DNA of 64,000 nt from Bosea sp. 29B (GCF_902506165.1 NZ_LR733817.1:5625403-5689402), one strand, 5' to 3'; positions 11,373 through 19,991 are shown, numbered from the stretch's first letter. A program made the numbers and translations. Notes: a model not told the origin generated them from the letters alone.

Positions 11373-12005
11373 ATGTTCGCCGAATATCTCTCCTCCGCCC
11401 TCGTCACCATGCTCGTCACGCTCGATCCGCCGGGGCTGGCGCCGATCTTCCTGTCGCTGACGCGCGGCATGTCGGCGAGCGAACGACGGCAGGTCGCGGT
11501 CCGCGCCTGCATCATCGCCTTCTGCATCATGGCCTTCTTCGGCCTGGCCGGCGATGTCGTGCTGAAGGCGCTCGGCGTCTCGCTGCCGGCCTTCCGCATC
11601 GCCGGCGGCCTGCTGCTGTTCTGGATCTCGTTCGAGATGGTGTTCGAGCGGCGCAACGAGCGCAAGCAGCAGACGGCCGACACCGCCATCACCCAGGACC
11701 ATATCCGCAACGTCGCCGCCTTCCCGCTGGCGATCCCGCTGATGGCCGGCCCCGGCGCGCTGACCGCGATGATGCTGCTCGCCGGCCGCGCCAATGGCGA
11801 CGTCGCGATGCTGGCCTCGCTCGCGGTGATCTGCGGGTTGGTCGTCTTGTCCTGCCTCGTCGTCTTCCTGATGGCGGTGCCGATCGCGCGCCTGCTCGGC
11901 GTCACCGGCAATGTCGTGCTAACCCGCCTGCTCGGCGTCATCCTGGCCGCACTGGCAGTGCAGTTCGTCATCGACGGCATACGCGCCGTGATCCGGAGCG
12001 GCTGA
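11373..12005 (+). CDS. MarC family integral membrane protein
   Basis: 210 residues with about six hydrophobic helices. It starts MFAEYLSSALVTMLVTLDPPGLAPIFLSLT and carries the conserved FPLAIPLMAGPGALTAMMLL block of the MarC/UPF0056 (YhgN/YchE) family. The family lies in the inner membrane; the old antibiotic-resistance role of MarC was not upheld and the true substrate is unknown. GGGAGAAG lies just before the ATG. It converges with the PepSY gene; a short perfect GC hairpin (11998-12010) straddles its stop codon. Confidence 0.85.
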   Translation: MFAEYLSSALVTMLVTLDPPGLAPIFLSLTRGMSASERRQVAVRACIIAFCIMAFFGLAGDVVLKALGVSLPAFRIAGGLLLFWISFEMVFERRNERKQQTADTAITQDHIRNVAAFPLAIPLMAGPGALTAMMLLAGRANGDVAMLASLAVICGLVVLSCLVVFLMAVPIARLLGVTGNVVLTRLLGVILAALAVQFVIDGIRAVIRSG

Positions 12006-12028
12006 GCCGCCCCGGATCGAGCTTCGCT

Positions 12029-13414
12029 TCAGGCAGATCGCGCCAGCCGCCAGCGAACGAGGTCGACGAGCAGGAAGGCCGCGAGGCTGGCGCCGACCAG
12101 CGGCAGCGCCAAGCCCAATCCCACAGCGACGGCGACTGCCACCACCCTGCCCGGCCAGCCGAGCCGCAGCCAGGCCTGGACAACCGTGCGCGGCAGCGAG
12201 CCCGGCGCAGGCCGCTGCCGCCACCAGATCCGGTAACCGAGCAGCGTCGTCACGATCAGCGCGATGCCGAGCCCGGCCATCAAGAGCTGGTTCGGCCAGC
12301 CGAACAGGATGCCCATATGGGCGTCGATACCCCAGCGGATCAGCTTGGCGATCAGCGGGAAGGTCTCGAAATCGGCCCGGCTGACGACCGAGAGATCGCG
12401 TGGGTCGAGCGCAACCGTGTCGACCTGCGTCGGCCAGCTCCGGTCGTATTCCCTAACCAACCAGGCCTGCCCCTCAGCCCGAGGCGGCCGCATCTCGACA
12501 TGCGGGGAATCAATTCCGGCCGCCTTGGCGGCGGAAAGGACCGCATCCAGCTGCTGGACGCTACCGGGAGCAACCGTCCCTACGGCCGGACCATGATCGC
12601 TGTGATGGGCATGCGCGTCGGCAGCGGGCGCCGCGCCGAGCTTCAGCGACACCGACGGCGTCACCCAGCCGAGATTGGCCCGCAGCGCATCGATCCGGTC
12701 GCCGGCATAGTTCGACCAGGTCAGGCCTGTGATCGACAGGAAGACGAGGCCGAGCGAAAGCGTCAGCCCGATCAGCCCGTGCCAGCGCCGGTCGCGCAGT
12801 GCCGGATTGGCGCGCGCCCGCTCGGCCGCCCTGGAATTGCGACGCCAGAACCACATCAGGACGCCGCCCAGAACCACCGCCCAGAGCCAGGACGCAGCCA
12901 GCTCGCTGTAATTGCGGCCGAACTCGCCGAGCAGCAGGTTGCGGTGGAGATAGTCGAGCTGCGTCCGGAACGGCAGGATGCCGCTCGTGCCGTAGACGAT
13001 GAGGCCGCCCTTGATCGCCAGCGAGACCGGGTCGACGAAGATCGCCCGGCTTTCGGAGTCGCCGAGGCCGGGCTGCGCGAACATCACGCGCGTGGTCTGG
13101 CCAGCGGTTGGCGCGGGGCGGATGGCGAAGAAGCGGGGCCCCTCGCCGATATGCTTGCGCGCGGCCTCGGTCTGTGCGGCGAGCGTAGCCGGCTCGCCCG
13201 TCGTCGCCGCGGTCAGTTGCTCGCGATAGATGATACTCTCGATCTGCGGCGTCAGCACATAGAGCGTGCCGGTCAGCGCCGCGACCAGGATAAACGGGCC
13301 GACGAACAGCCCGGCATAGAAGTGTAGCCTCGCGATGAAGGCCTTGAATTCGGACGACAGGGCAAGGGCGCGGCCGGCATCGGCGCGCGTGCGGACATCC
13401 GCGTGAGCGGTCAT
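12029..13414 (-). CDS. PepSY-associated TM helix protein
   Basis: 461 residues from the ATG at 13414. PepSY_TM architecture: the first membrane helix follows FIARLHFYAGLFVGPFILVAALTGTLYVL, then a periplasmic PepSY-like loop, further helices (WLWAVVLGGVLMWFW; GLIGLTLSLGLVFLSITGLTW; LLMAGLGIALIVTTLLGYRIWW) and a last helix near the C-terminus. The Asp/His-rich insert DAHAHHSDHG could bind metal. Members sit in the inner membrane and are often linked to siderophore receptors and thought to reduce ferric siderophores. The small DUF2946-like gene directly upstream supports that setting, but no TonB receptor is in the window. Confidence 0.82.
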   Translation of the reverse strand: MTAHADVRTRADAGRALALSSEFKAFIARLHFYAGLFVGPFILVAALTGTLYVLTPQIESIIYREQLTAATTGEPATLAAQTEAARKHIGEGPRFFAIRPAPTAGQTTRVMFAQPGLGDSESRAIFVDPVSLAIKGGLIVYGTSGILPFRTQLDYLHRNLLLGEFGRNYSELAASWLWAVVLGGVLMWFWRRNSRAAERARANPALRDRRWHGLIGLTLSLGLVFLSITGLTWSNYAGDRIDALRANLGWVTPSVSLKLGAAPAADAHAHHSDHGPAVGTVAPGSVQQLDAVLSAAKAAGIDSPHVEMRPPRAEGQAWLVREYDRSWPTQVDTVALDPRDLSVVSRADFETFPLIAKLIRWGIDAHMGILFGWPNQLLMAGLGIALIVTTLLGYRIWWRQRPAPGSLPRTVVQAWLRLGWPGRVVAVAVAVGLGLALPLVGASLAAFLLVDLVRWRLARSA

Positions 13415-13517
13415 GGCTGGATTTCCCGAGATGGACTTGCCGAAATGCCGCCGGCGCGCTGGCCTGGCGGAGCATTCGGTCATTGCGACGGAAAGCGGCC
13501 CGAAGGCCGCTGCGGCG

Positions 13518-13907
13518 TCAGGCCCGGACGGGCGGTCCTCTTGGACGGGCAGCGAGGCGCTCCTGTCCCGGCAGCGGCCGCCCGGTCAGATCATCGAAAC
13601 CGACGATCGTGACGCCGGCCTCGACCTCCCCGAGGAGCGCGGGCCGGTCAGGCGGCGCATAAGCTGCACCTATCCAGGCACAGCCGAGCAGGCAGCAGGC
13701 CGGCAGATGCGGCGCGGGCTCCTCGCCCGGCAGCGGCACGCCCTCGCCACCCGGCGCGCACAGCGTCAGATGTGCGGCGCGGTCGAGCAGCGCCGGGGCG
13801 AGGCTCTGCCCCGAGAGGGCCGCGCCGAACAACCCCTGCAGCACGAGCGCATAGGCCGCGATGATCGCGACCCAGGATCTCGCTCTGATGGACTTGGCTG
13901 CGCTCAA
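13518..13907 (-). CDS. DUF2946-like small exported protein
   Basis: 129 residues from a TTG at 13907 (GGGAG upstream). A hydrophobic N-terminal segment (WVAIIAAYALVLQGLFGAALSG) is followed by HLTLCAPGGEG and HLPACCLLGCAWIGA, a Cys/His pattern like that of DUF2946 proteins. Such small proteins usually accompany PepSY_TM or copper/heme-related genes, as here (PepSY gene 100 bp downstream). It may bind a metal at the membrane surface, but the role is unknown. ATG is absent in this frame; a longer frame to 14075 would overlap the next gene's 3' end. Confidence 0.6.
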   Translation of the reverse strand: MSAAKSIRARSWVAIIAAYALVLQGLFGAALSGQSLAPALLDRAAHLTLCAPGGEGVPLPGEEPAPHLPACCLLGCAWIGAAYAPPDRPALLGEVEAGVTIVGFDDLTGRPLPGQERLAARPRGPPVRA

Positions 13908-13980
13908 GGACAGGCTCCCCGGCACCGTCGATAGCGACGTGCCGGCAAGCTGTCCATCAGCCGAACCGCCGCAGCAGCAG

Positions 13981-14328
13981 CTACGCCTTGACGTAGACGA
14001 ACGCCTCCTTGCCGGAGGCCAGCCGGACGCTGATCCGCTTGTAGTCGGCGACCTCGTAGCGGTCGGCGGCCGCAAGTTCCTCGGCGGAGATGGCGAAGAC
14101 CTTGCCGGGCACGCTGTCGGCCGGATCGTCGCTCGGCGTCACCACCGGATGGAAGCGCTTGCCGCTGGTGCGGATCACCTCGGGATCAGTGATCTCCAGC
14201 ATGGTCTGGGCAAAGCCCGGCATGGCGTCGTCATGGCCGTCGAGCAGCCGCCCGAACGAGGATAGCTGCACGTTCTCCTGCTGCAGCGTGCCGTAGGAGA
14301 ACAGAAGGATGCTGCGCTCGCTGGACAT
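13981..14328 (-). CDS. Gamma-glutamylcyclotransferase-like (AIG2/GGCT fold) protein
   Basis: 115 residues from the ATG at 14328. It opens with LLFSYGTLQQENVQ, the YGTL signature of the GGCT/AIG2 fold, and ends DRYEVADYKRISVRLASGKEAFVYV, with the Glu of DRYE at the place of the family's acid catalyst. Members release 5-oxoproline from gamma-glutamyl amines or act as gamma-glutamylamine cyclotransferases in the cytoplasm. It lies 22 bp downstream of the DJ-1 family gene on the same strand, so they probably share a transcript. Substrate is unknown. Confidence 0.8.
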   Translation of the reverse strand: MSSERSILLFSYGTLQQENVQLSSFGRLLDGHDDAMPGFAQTMLEITDPEVIRTSGKRFHPVVTPSDDPADSVPGKVFAISAEELAAADRYEVADYKRISVRLASGKEAFVYVKA

Positions 14329-14350
14329 GCTCGCTCCGCTTCGACGGCGG

Positions 14351-15016
14351 CTAGAGTGCCGCCAGCAGCTTTTCGCGCGCCGCGCGCGAGCCGGCAAGGC
14401 GCTGCCTTGCCGCAGCCAGGATCGCCTCCGGCGCTTCCTGCGGCGTGCCGGCCTTAAAGGGCGGCTGCGGCGCATATTCCAGTGAAAGCTGGATCAGTTG
14501 TGCCTCCTCCTCGCCGAGCAGCTCGGCGATCACGGAGAGCCCGAAATCGATGCCGGAGGTGACGCCGCCCGCCGTGATCAGATTGCCGTCGCGCACGACT
14601 CGCCCCTCCGTCGGGATCGCGCCGAACCGCGCCAACAGGTCATGCGCGTTCCAGTGGCTGGTCGCGCGCTTGCCCTTCAGAAGGCCCGCCATCCCGAGCA
14701 CCAGCGATCCCGTGCAGACCGAGGTGAGATAGCGCACCTGCCCGGCCCGCTCGCGCAGGAAGGCGAGGACAGTCTCGTCATTCAGCAGCGGATTGACCCC
14801 GCTGCCGCCCGGCACGCAGAGCACGTCGAGCGGCGGGCACTCGGCAAAGGTCGTGGTCGGCGTCAGCGTCAGCCCGGTCGCGGCCTTGAGCGGCGCAGTA
14901 TCCTTCCAGATCAGATGGATCTGCGCACCCTTGGCCGAGGCGAAGACCTCATAGGGGCCGGTCAGATCGAGCTGCTGGACCTGCGGAAAGACGAGAATGC
15001 CGAAGCTGAGGGACAT
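14351..15016 (-). CDS. DJ-1/PfpI family protein, isonitrile hydratase-like
   Basis: 221 residues. The start MSLSFGILVFPQVQQLDLTGPYEVF is typical of the InhA (isonitrile hydratase) branch of DJ-1/PfpI; the nucleophile-elbow Cys is in YLTSVCTGSLVLGMAGLL and GGVTSGIDFGL follows. AGGAG lies 8 bases before the ATG. The gene is divergent from a GlxA-type regulator that carries the same fold, with 74 bp between the starts. Isonitrile hydratases convert isonitriles to N-substituted formamides; without biochemistry, the assignment to this substrate is family-level only. Confidence 0.8.
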   Translation of the reverse strand: MSLSFGILVFPQVQQLDLTGPYEVFASAKGAQIHLIWKDTAPLKAATGLTLTPTTTFAECPPLDVLCVPGGSGVNPLLNDETVLAFLRERAGQVRYLTSVCTGSLVLGMAGLLKGKRATSHWNAHDLLARFGAIPTEGRVVRDGNLITAGGVTSGIDFGLSVIAELLGEEEAQLIQLSLEYAPQPPFKAGTPQEAPEAILAAARQRLAGSRAAREKLLAAL

Positions 15017-15090
15017 GGGCGGAACTCCTGATTGACTGACGCAGCCTAGCGCGCCAAGCTCTGGCCGAACTGCCAAGCATCCCTCGCTTC

Positions 15091-16053
15091 ATGCCAAACA
15101 TGCGCCGTATCGAGATCCTCACCTTTCCCGGCGGGCAATTGCTCGACGTCGCCGGTCCCTTGCAGGTCTTCGCCACCGCCAACGACCTCGCCCACCTCGC
15201 CGGCCGGCCCCTTCCCTACGAGACCGCGGTCGTCGCTGCCGAGGGCCGCGTCGTCACCAGCGCAAGACTCGAACTCGGCGCGGCCCCGCTTCCCGAGCCG
15301 GATACGCCACTGCATACGCTGGTCATCGCCGGCGGCTATGGTGTCAACGCCGCCTGCCGCGATGAAGCGCTGGTCGATTGGGTCCGGCAGCGCGCCGAGG
15401 CAGCGCAGCGTGTCGCCTCGGTTTGCAGCGGCGCTTTCCTGCTGGCGTCGGCGGGGCTGCTCGACGGCAAGCGCGCGGTGACGCATTGGGGCCGCTGCGC
15501 CGAATTCCGGGCGATGTTCCCAGCCGTGAAACTGGAACCCGACCCGATCTATGTCCGCGACGGCGACGTCTGGACCTCGGCCGGCGTCACCGCCGGGATC
15601 GACCTCGCGCTCGCTCTGGTCGAAGCCGATCTCGGCCGCGAGCCGGCGCTTGCCATCGCCCGCCAGCTCGTCGTCTTCCTCAAGCGCCCCGGCGGTCAGG
15701 CGCAGTTCAGTGCGGCGCTGACCTTGCAGGAGAAGGACGAGCGCTTCGACCGCCTGCATGGCTGGATCGTCGAGAACCTGCGCGGCGACCTCTCGCTGGA
15801 GCGGCTGGCGGGAGAGGCGAATATGAGCCTGCGCAGCTTCGCCCGGCATTACCGCCAGGCGACCGGCCGCACCCCGGCCCGCGCCGTCGAGGAGATCAGG
15901 ATCGAGACGGCGCGCCGCCTGCTCGAACAAGGGCTCTCCGTCGCCCAGGCCGGCCGCCGCTGCGGCTTCGGTTCCGAGGAGACGCTGCGCCGCGCCTTTC
16001 TGCGCCGGCTCGGAGCCGGTCCTCAGGCCTATCGCGACAGGTTCGCGGGGTAG
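15091..16053 (+). CDS. GlxA family transcriptional regulator (DJ-1 domain plus AraC HTH)
   Basis: 320 residues. Residues ~5-190 form a DJ-1/PfpI-like domain (LTFPGGQLLDVAGPLQVFA; SVCSGAFLLASAGLLDGKRAVTHW). The C-terminal ~100 residues are an AraC double helix-turn-helix (LSLERLAGEANMSLRSFARHYRQ; ARRLLEQGLSVAQAGRRCGFGSEETLRRAF). Such proteins activate catabolic genes in response to small metabolites. The divergent neighbour is an isonitrile hydratase-like DJ-1 enzyme, its most likely target. The ATG at 15091 lacks a strong ribosome site; ATG at 15100 is also possible. Confidence 0.88.
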   Translation: MPNMRRIEILTFPGGQLLDVAGPLQVFATANDLAHLAGRPLPYETAVVAAEGRVVTSARLELGAAPLPEPDTPLHTLVIAGGYGVNAACRDEALVDWVRQRAEAAQRVASVCSGAFLLASAGLLDGKRAVTHWGRCAEFRAMFPAVKLEPDPIYVRDGDVWTSAGVTAGIDLALALVEADLGREPALAIARQLVVFLKRPGGQAQFSAALTLQEKDERFDRLHGWIVENLRGDLSLERLAGEANMSLRSFARHYRQATGRTPARAVEEIRIETARRLLEQGLSVAQAGRRCGFGSEETLRRAFLRRLGAGPQAYRDRFAG

Positions 16054-16087
16054 GCCAGCGACATCAGCCCGCCCCCGTGGCCTTGGC

Positions 16088-16573
16088 CTATGAGGCCTTG
16101 CCGGCGTCGAACAGATGCTGCCAGGCCTCGTAGAGGTCTTCGCCCTCGTCGCGGACGCGGACATGGGTCAGTTGCATCGCGCGCTGCTCGGCCGGCCGGC
16201 TCAATTCGACATAGCCGCGCTCGGCAGAGAGATCGTAAGGAGCCCCGTCCTCGTTGGAATAGGCGTAGTAGACGCGGGAAACGCCGGACAGATACATGGC
16301 CGAGCAGCACATCGAGCAGGGAGAGCCGCTGGCATAGACCACGGCGCCGCTCAGATCCGTCGTCCCGAGCGCCTTGGCGGCGGCCCGCACGGCCTGCATC
16401 TCGGCATGGGCGCTGGGGTCGCACAGGCTCTCGACCTGGTTGGCGGCGCGCGCGACGACCTTGCCGTCCTTGACCAGGACCGCGCCGAACGGCCAGGTCC
16501 GGCGCTCCCGGACATTCTCCATCCCGAGCCTGATGGAATCGACAAGGTGCATTTCGATTTCAGCGCTTGACAT
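16088..16573 (-). CDS. Nucleoside/guanine deaminase family protein
   Basis: 161 residues from the ATG at 16573. The zinc cytidine-deaminase-like motif is complete: HAEMQAVRAAA (His ligand and catalytic Glu) and PCSMCCSAMYLSGV (two Cys ligands). The sequence WPFGAVLVKDGKVVARAANQV fits the guanine deaminase/nucleoside deaminase branch rather than tRNA adenosine deaminase TadA. It would hydrolytically remove an amino group from a purine or related base in the cytoplasm. The upstream 50 bp is AT-rich and may hold its promoter. Substrate is not certain. Confidence 0.82.
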   Translation of the reverse strand: MSSAEIEMHLVDSIRLGMENVRERRTWPFGAVLVKDGKVVARAANQVESLCDPSAHAEMQAVRAAAKALGTTDLSGAVVYASGSPCSMCCSAMYLSGVSRVYYAYSNEDGAPYDLSAERGYVELSRPAEQRAMQLTHVRVRDEGEDLYEAWQHLFDAGKAS

Positions 16574-16829
16574 TTTCGTTCCCGTACATCTCATAGCATT
16601 GATTTAATTGAATAAATCACAGATTTTCTCTAGGGAACGAACAGGCTTGCGGTCAACGTGAGCGAAAGAAAAACTCCTTGTACCTATCGTGACGGCTTCA
16701 GCGCCCAGCTCCGGACCCGGGCTATGATCCACGGCCGCAGCCGTGAAGCGGACACCAACATGCTGGGCGCCGCGTCTCGTCGAGACGATCGCGGACGCGC
16801 CGGATCAGCCGCCCTCGAGCTGAACGTCT

Positions 16830-17276
16830 TTACAGCGCCAATTCCATCAACCGCTCGCCATTGGCACGGGTCTCACCCGTATCCTGAAACCCCCGCGCCA
16901 GATAGAAGCCGTGCGGCCCGCCATCGCCGGGCACATAGCTCAGCCGGGCGAGCTTGTATCCCTGCGCCGGAAGGCCCTCCAGCCAGAGCGCGATCGCTTC
17001 GTGCCCATAGCCTTTGCCCTGGTGACGCCCGTCGATCATGAAGCGCCAGAGAAAGCTGCTCGCGCCATCGTCCTCCGGCCGCCACATGATGAAGCCGACC
17101 GGCTCCTCACTGGCATAGATCGCCCGGAATACCGCGTCCGGATTGAAATGGGCCTGCGCGATCGAGACCGCATTGGGCGCGACGAAACCGCTTTGCGCCG
17201 CATGCAGCCCGAGATCGCAGATGGTTCGCACGGTTTCGGCCGTGATCTCCCGTAATGTGACGACAGGCGTAGTCAA
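16830..17276 (-). CDS. GNAT family N-acetyltransferase
   Basis: 148 residues from a TTG at 17276 with GAGG upstream. The acetyl-CoA binding motif A is clear: FLWRFMIDGRHQGKGYGHEAIALWLEGL, with Q-x-x-G-x-G-type RHQGKGYG, and FYLARGFQDTGE near the end is GNAT motif B. The short form and EPVGFIMWRPED region resemble spermine/spermidine acetyltransferases such as BltD/PaiA, but the substrate cannot be set. It ends the block after the MetX-like gene (10 bp apart, same strand), so the two may be cotranscribed. Confidence 0.82.
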   Translation of the reverse strand: MTTPVVTLREITAETVRTICDLGLHAAQSGFVAPNAVSIAQAHFNPDAVFRAIYASEEPVGFIMWRPEDDGASSFLWRFMIDGRHQGKGYGHEAIALWLEGLPAQGYKLARLSYVPGDGGPHGFYLARGFQDTGETRANGERLMELAL

Positions 17277-17286
17277 GCGGTCAGCC

Positions 17287-18465
17287 TCACTTCTCCAGGA
17301 ACGCCTTCACTGTCGCTTCCGCCTGCTTCATCGAGATCACGCCGTCGAGATGGCCACGCGTGCCCTGGATGGTCACATGGGTCACGTCACGCCCGGCCTT
17401 CTTCGCCTCGGCGACGGTGCGCTGGATCATCTCGTCGGGGAAGACCAGGTCCTTGGGCTGGTTGACGATCAGGAGCGGCGCCTTGATCCGGCTCATTGCA
17501 TCCGCGAGCGACTTGCCGCCGGCGGCATAGAGCTGGTTGGCCTTGACCAGATAGAGGAAATGGTTGGCGTCCGAGACCTTGGCACGCGCCTCGCCGGCAT
17601 TGTCCAAAATGCTCTGGACCTGGAACTTGTTGCCGAGCGCCTTGGCCGGATCCTCGCCCTCCTTGGCCGGACGACGGCCGAAGGTGCCGTTGGTCCAGTC
17701 GCCATGATTTGCCTGCAGCGTCACCACGGTCAGCGCCTTGGCGAGACCGGCATTGGGCGGCGTCTTGCCGTAGTAATCGCCCTTGTTCCAGTTCGGATCG
17801 ACCAGGATCGGCGCCGCCCAGACGTCGAGCCAGGCAATGAGCTGGGCGTCAGCCTCGGCCGCGCCGATCACCGCCATCGCCTTGCCGACCAGGTCGGGAT
17901 AGCTCGCTGCCCATTCATAGGTCTGCAGCGCGCCCATCGAGGGGCCGGCGACCATGACGAGCTTCTTGATTCCAAGACTCTCGACCAAGGCTTTCTGGAC
18001 GTTGACGAAATCGCCGATGGTCACGACCGGGAAATCGAGCGCGTAGGGCTTGCTGGTATCCGGATCGATCGAGGCCGGGCCGGTGGTCGTAACCTTCGGG
18101 TCGCCGGTGTTGAGGTTCACCAGCGTGTCGGAGGACAGGACGAAATACTTGCTGGTGTCGATCGCCTTGCCCGGACCGATGATCGCGTCCCAGTAGCCGG
18201 GCGCCGCGTCGGCGGCAGCATATTTGCCGGCGGCGTGCGAATTGGCCGAGAAGAAATGGCAGATCAGGATCGCATTGGATTTGTCGGCGTTGAGCGTGCC
18301 GTAGCTCTCCCAGCCGACCTTGACGTTCTTCAGTGTACGCCCGCCTTGCGTGGTGTAGCTCGGCAGCTCGAAGACCTTCTTCTCGACGATCAGATCCTGC
18401 GCCTCAGCCATTCCCGTCACCATCACGCCAACGACACCAAGCACTCCTGCGATCCAAGCCTTCAT
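17287..18465 (-). CDS. Secreted homoserine O-acetyltransferase-like alpha/beta hydrolase
   Basis: 392 residues. A Sec signal peptide (1-22, GVLGVVGVMVTGMAEA-Q) precedes a MetX/E22-family alpha/beta hydrolase: nucleophile Ser176 in AGPSMGALQTYEWA, Asp in NQPKDLVFPDE and His in GTRGHLDGV. The usual MetX oxyanion and homoserine-binding region is only partly kept. Cytoplasmic MetX enzymes make O-acetylhomoserine and lack signal peptides, so this exported homologue probably does a different acyl transfer or hydrolysis in the periplasm. A palindromic repeat lies just upstream. Confidence 0.78.
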   Translation of the reverse strand: MKAWIAGVLGVVGVMVTGMAEAQDLIVEKKVFELPSYTTQGGRTLKNVKVGWESYGTLNADKSNAILICHFFSANSHAAGKYAAADAAPGYWDAIIGPGKAIDTSKYFVLSSDTLVNLNTGDPKVTTTGPASIDPDTSKPYALDFPVVTIGDFVNVQKALVESLGIKKLVMVAGPSMGALQTYEWAASYPDLVGKAMAVIGAAEADAQLIAWLDVWAAPILVDPNWNKGDYYGKTPPNAGLAKALTVVTLQANHGDWTNGTFGRRPAKEGEDPAKALGNKFQVQSILDNAGEARAKVSDANHFLYLVKANQLYAAGGKSLADAMSRIKAPLLIVNQPKDLVFPDEMIQRTVAEAKKAGRDVTHVTIQGTRGHLDGVISMKQAEATVKAFLEK

Positions 18466-18547
18466 GCCGCACTCCTCCGCTCCGGCCGTCGCACGGCCTT
18501 GAGACGGATCAGAGCGGATTTGTCCGGCTAACGGAAGAGGGCTTCTT

Positions 18548-18685
18548 CCTTCTCCCCTTCGGGGGAGAAGGTGGCAGCGCGCAGCGCTAACGGATGAGGG
18601 AAGGATGGCCTCAGCCTATCTCCCTCCCACCCAGTCGCACCGCCCTCATCCCCCTGCCGGGACCTTCTCCCCCGAGGGGAGAAGG
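18548..18685. repeat. Palindromic repeat, family D (two mirrored hairpins)
   Basis: CCTTCTCCCC and GGGGAGAAGG arms form a hairpin at each end (18548-18571 and about 18663-18685), and between them GGATGAGGG and CCCTCATCC can also pair. It lies between two minus-strand genes, the M20 peptidase (upstream in transcription) being farther right. It looks like a mobile palindromic (REP/RPE-like) element; only this copy is in the window. Confidence 0.7.
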
Positions 18686-18693
18686 AGGCGCAC

Positions 18694-19809
18694 TCACAGC
18701 GTCTCCAGCAGGCCCTTGATCAGGGCCCGGCGCGGCGCGATCGAGGAGATCAGCGCGTATTCCTGCAAGGTGTGGGCGCCGTCGCCGTCGATGCCGAGGC
18801 CGTCCAGCGTCGGGATGCCGAGCGCCGCGGTGAAGTTGCCGTCCGAGCCGCCGCCGGTCATCGGGCAGTCCTGCAGCTCGAAGCCGATCTTGGCCGCCAC
18901 CGCCCGCGCCTGCTCGTAGAGCGCCGCGACCTCTGCCGACTTCTCGTAAGGAGGCCGGTTCATGCCGCCGGTGATCGTCAGCTTCACATCCGGATCATGG
19001 GTTTTCAGCCCGAGGATGCGTTCTTCCATGGCGACGCCGTCGGCCACCGTGGTGACGCGGCAATCGACGCTGAACCATGCATGCTGGGGAATGACGTTTG
19101 CCGCGGTGCCGCCGCCGACCAGCGCCACCGTCGTGGTGATGCCGCGCGAATAATCGGTCATGCCCTCGATCGCGAGGATCTGGTGCGCCGCCTCGCGGAT
19201 GGCGTTGCGGCCATCGGCATGGCGCGAGCCGGAATGCGCCGGTCGCCCTTCCAGCTTGACCTCGAAACGGCCGACGCCCTTGCGCGCCGTGACGATCTTG
19301 CCGCCCTCGCGCGCCGGCTCGGTCACCAGCACCGCCATCGCCTCGCGGCCGATATCCTCGATCAGGGTGCGCGAGGTCGGCGAGCCGATCTCCTCGTCGG
19401 GCGTGAACAGGAAAACCAGCGGCCGCTGCACCGCGCCGGACCTGGCCGCATCCTTGAAGGCCTGCAGGGCGAGCCAGGCACCGCCCTTCATGTCGTAGAC
19501 GCCAGGGCCGTAGAGCCGGTCGCCCTCGACGCGGACGGCCAAGTCCTTGGCGCTGGTCCCGACCGGATGGACGGTGTCGAGATGCGACATCAAGGCGATC
19601 GCCTTCTCGCCGTTCCGGACACCGGCACGCAGGATCAGGTTGTCGCCGAGCCCGTCGCGGCCGGGAACGCGCTCGACGGCGATCGGCAGGCCTTCGACCT
19701 CCCTTGCGACAAGGTCCATCATGCCGTTGACGCCGGGCACGTGATGGGTGGGGCTCTCCAGCGCTACCCAGACGGTAAGCGCGGGGACGGCGGGATCGTG
19801 AATGGTCAT
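18694..19809 (-). CDS. M20 family metallopeptidase (CPG2/glutamate carboxypeptidase-like)
   Basis: 371 residues from the ATG at 19809 (an ATG at 19878 adds 23 residues; neither has a strong ribosome site). Zinc-ligand motifs of M20 are present: SHLDTVHPVG, GPGVYDMKGG, FTPDEEIGSPTS (catalytic Glu and ligand Glu) and GIDGDGAHTLQEYA at the end. The dimerisation domain (RFEVKLEGRPAHSGSRHADGRNAI) lies in the middle. It would cleave a C-terminal amino acid from a small peptide or folate-like substrate in the cytoplasm. Substrate is unknown; it stands alone. Confidence 0.85.
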   Translation of the reverse strand: MTIHDPAVPALTVWVALESPTHHVPGVNGMMDLVAREVEGLPIAVERVPGRDGLGDNLILRAGVRNGEKAIALMSHLDTVHPVGTSAKDLAVRVEGDRLYGPGVYDMKGGAWLALQAFKDAARSGAVQRPLVFLFTPDEEIGSPTSRTLIEDIGREAMAVLVTEPAREGGKIVTARKGVGRFEVKLEGRPAHSGSRHADGRNAIREAAHQILAIEGMTDYSRGITTTVALVGGGTAANVIPQHAWFSVDCRVTTVADGVAMEERILGLKTHDPDVKLTITGGMNRPPYEKSAEVAALYEQARAVAAKIGFELQDCPMTGGGSDGNFTAALGIPTLDGLGIDGDGAHTLQEYALISSIAPRRALIKGLLETL

Positions 19810-19991
19810 GATGGGGAGGGTTTTCGCAGGAAAGCGTGGCGATAACGGGACATTGGCCGATTTGGAGTCTTTGTCCATGGTGAAACGCGCCTAGCAGCCC
19901 TGCGGGGGCGGCGTTTCAGAATTTTTTCGACGCGGTGTCGGCAGCGCCGATCCTCGTCCGTCCTCGACGCAGACCCGCCGAGGATCAGACG

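Noticed and set aside
11998..12010. GCGGCT-G-AGCCGC hairpin at the MarC/PepSY convergent junction as a terminator
   Set aside because: The stem is only 6 bp and no T run follows on either strand, so it is mentioned under MarC but not called as a terminator.
10106..13327. Long plus-strand open frame across the TctC-type gene, MarC and the PepSY gene
   Set aside because: It is antisense or out of frame to three recognisable genes and has no domain.
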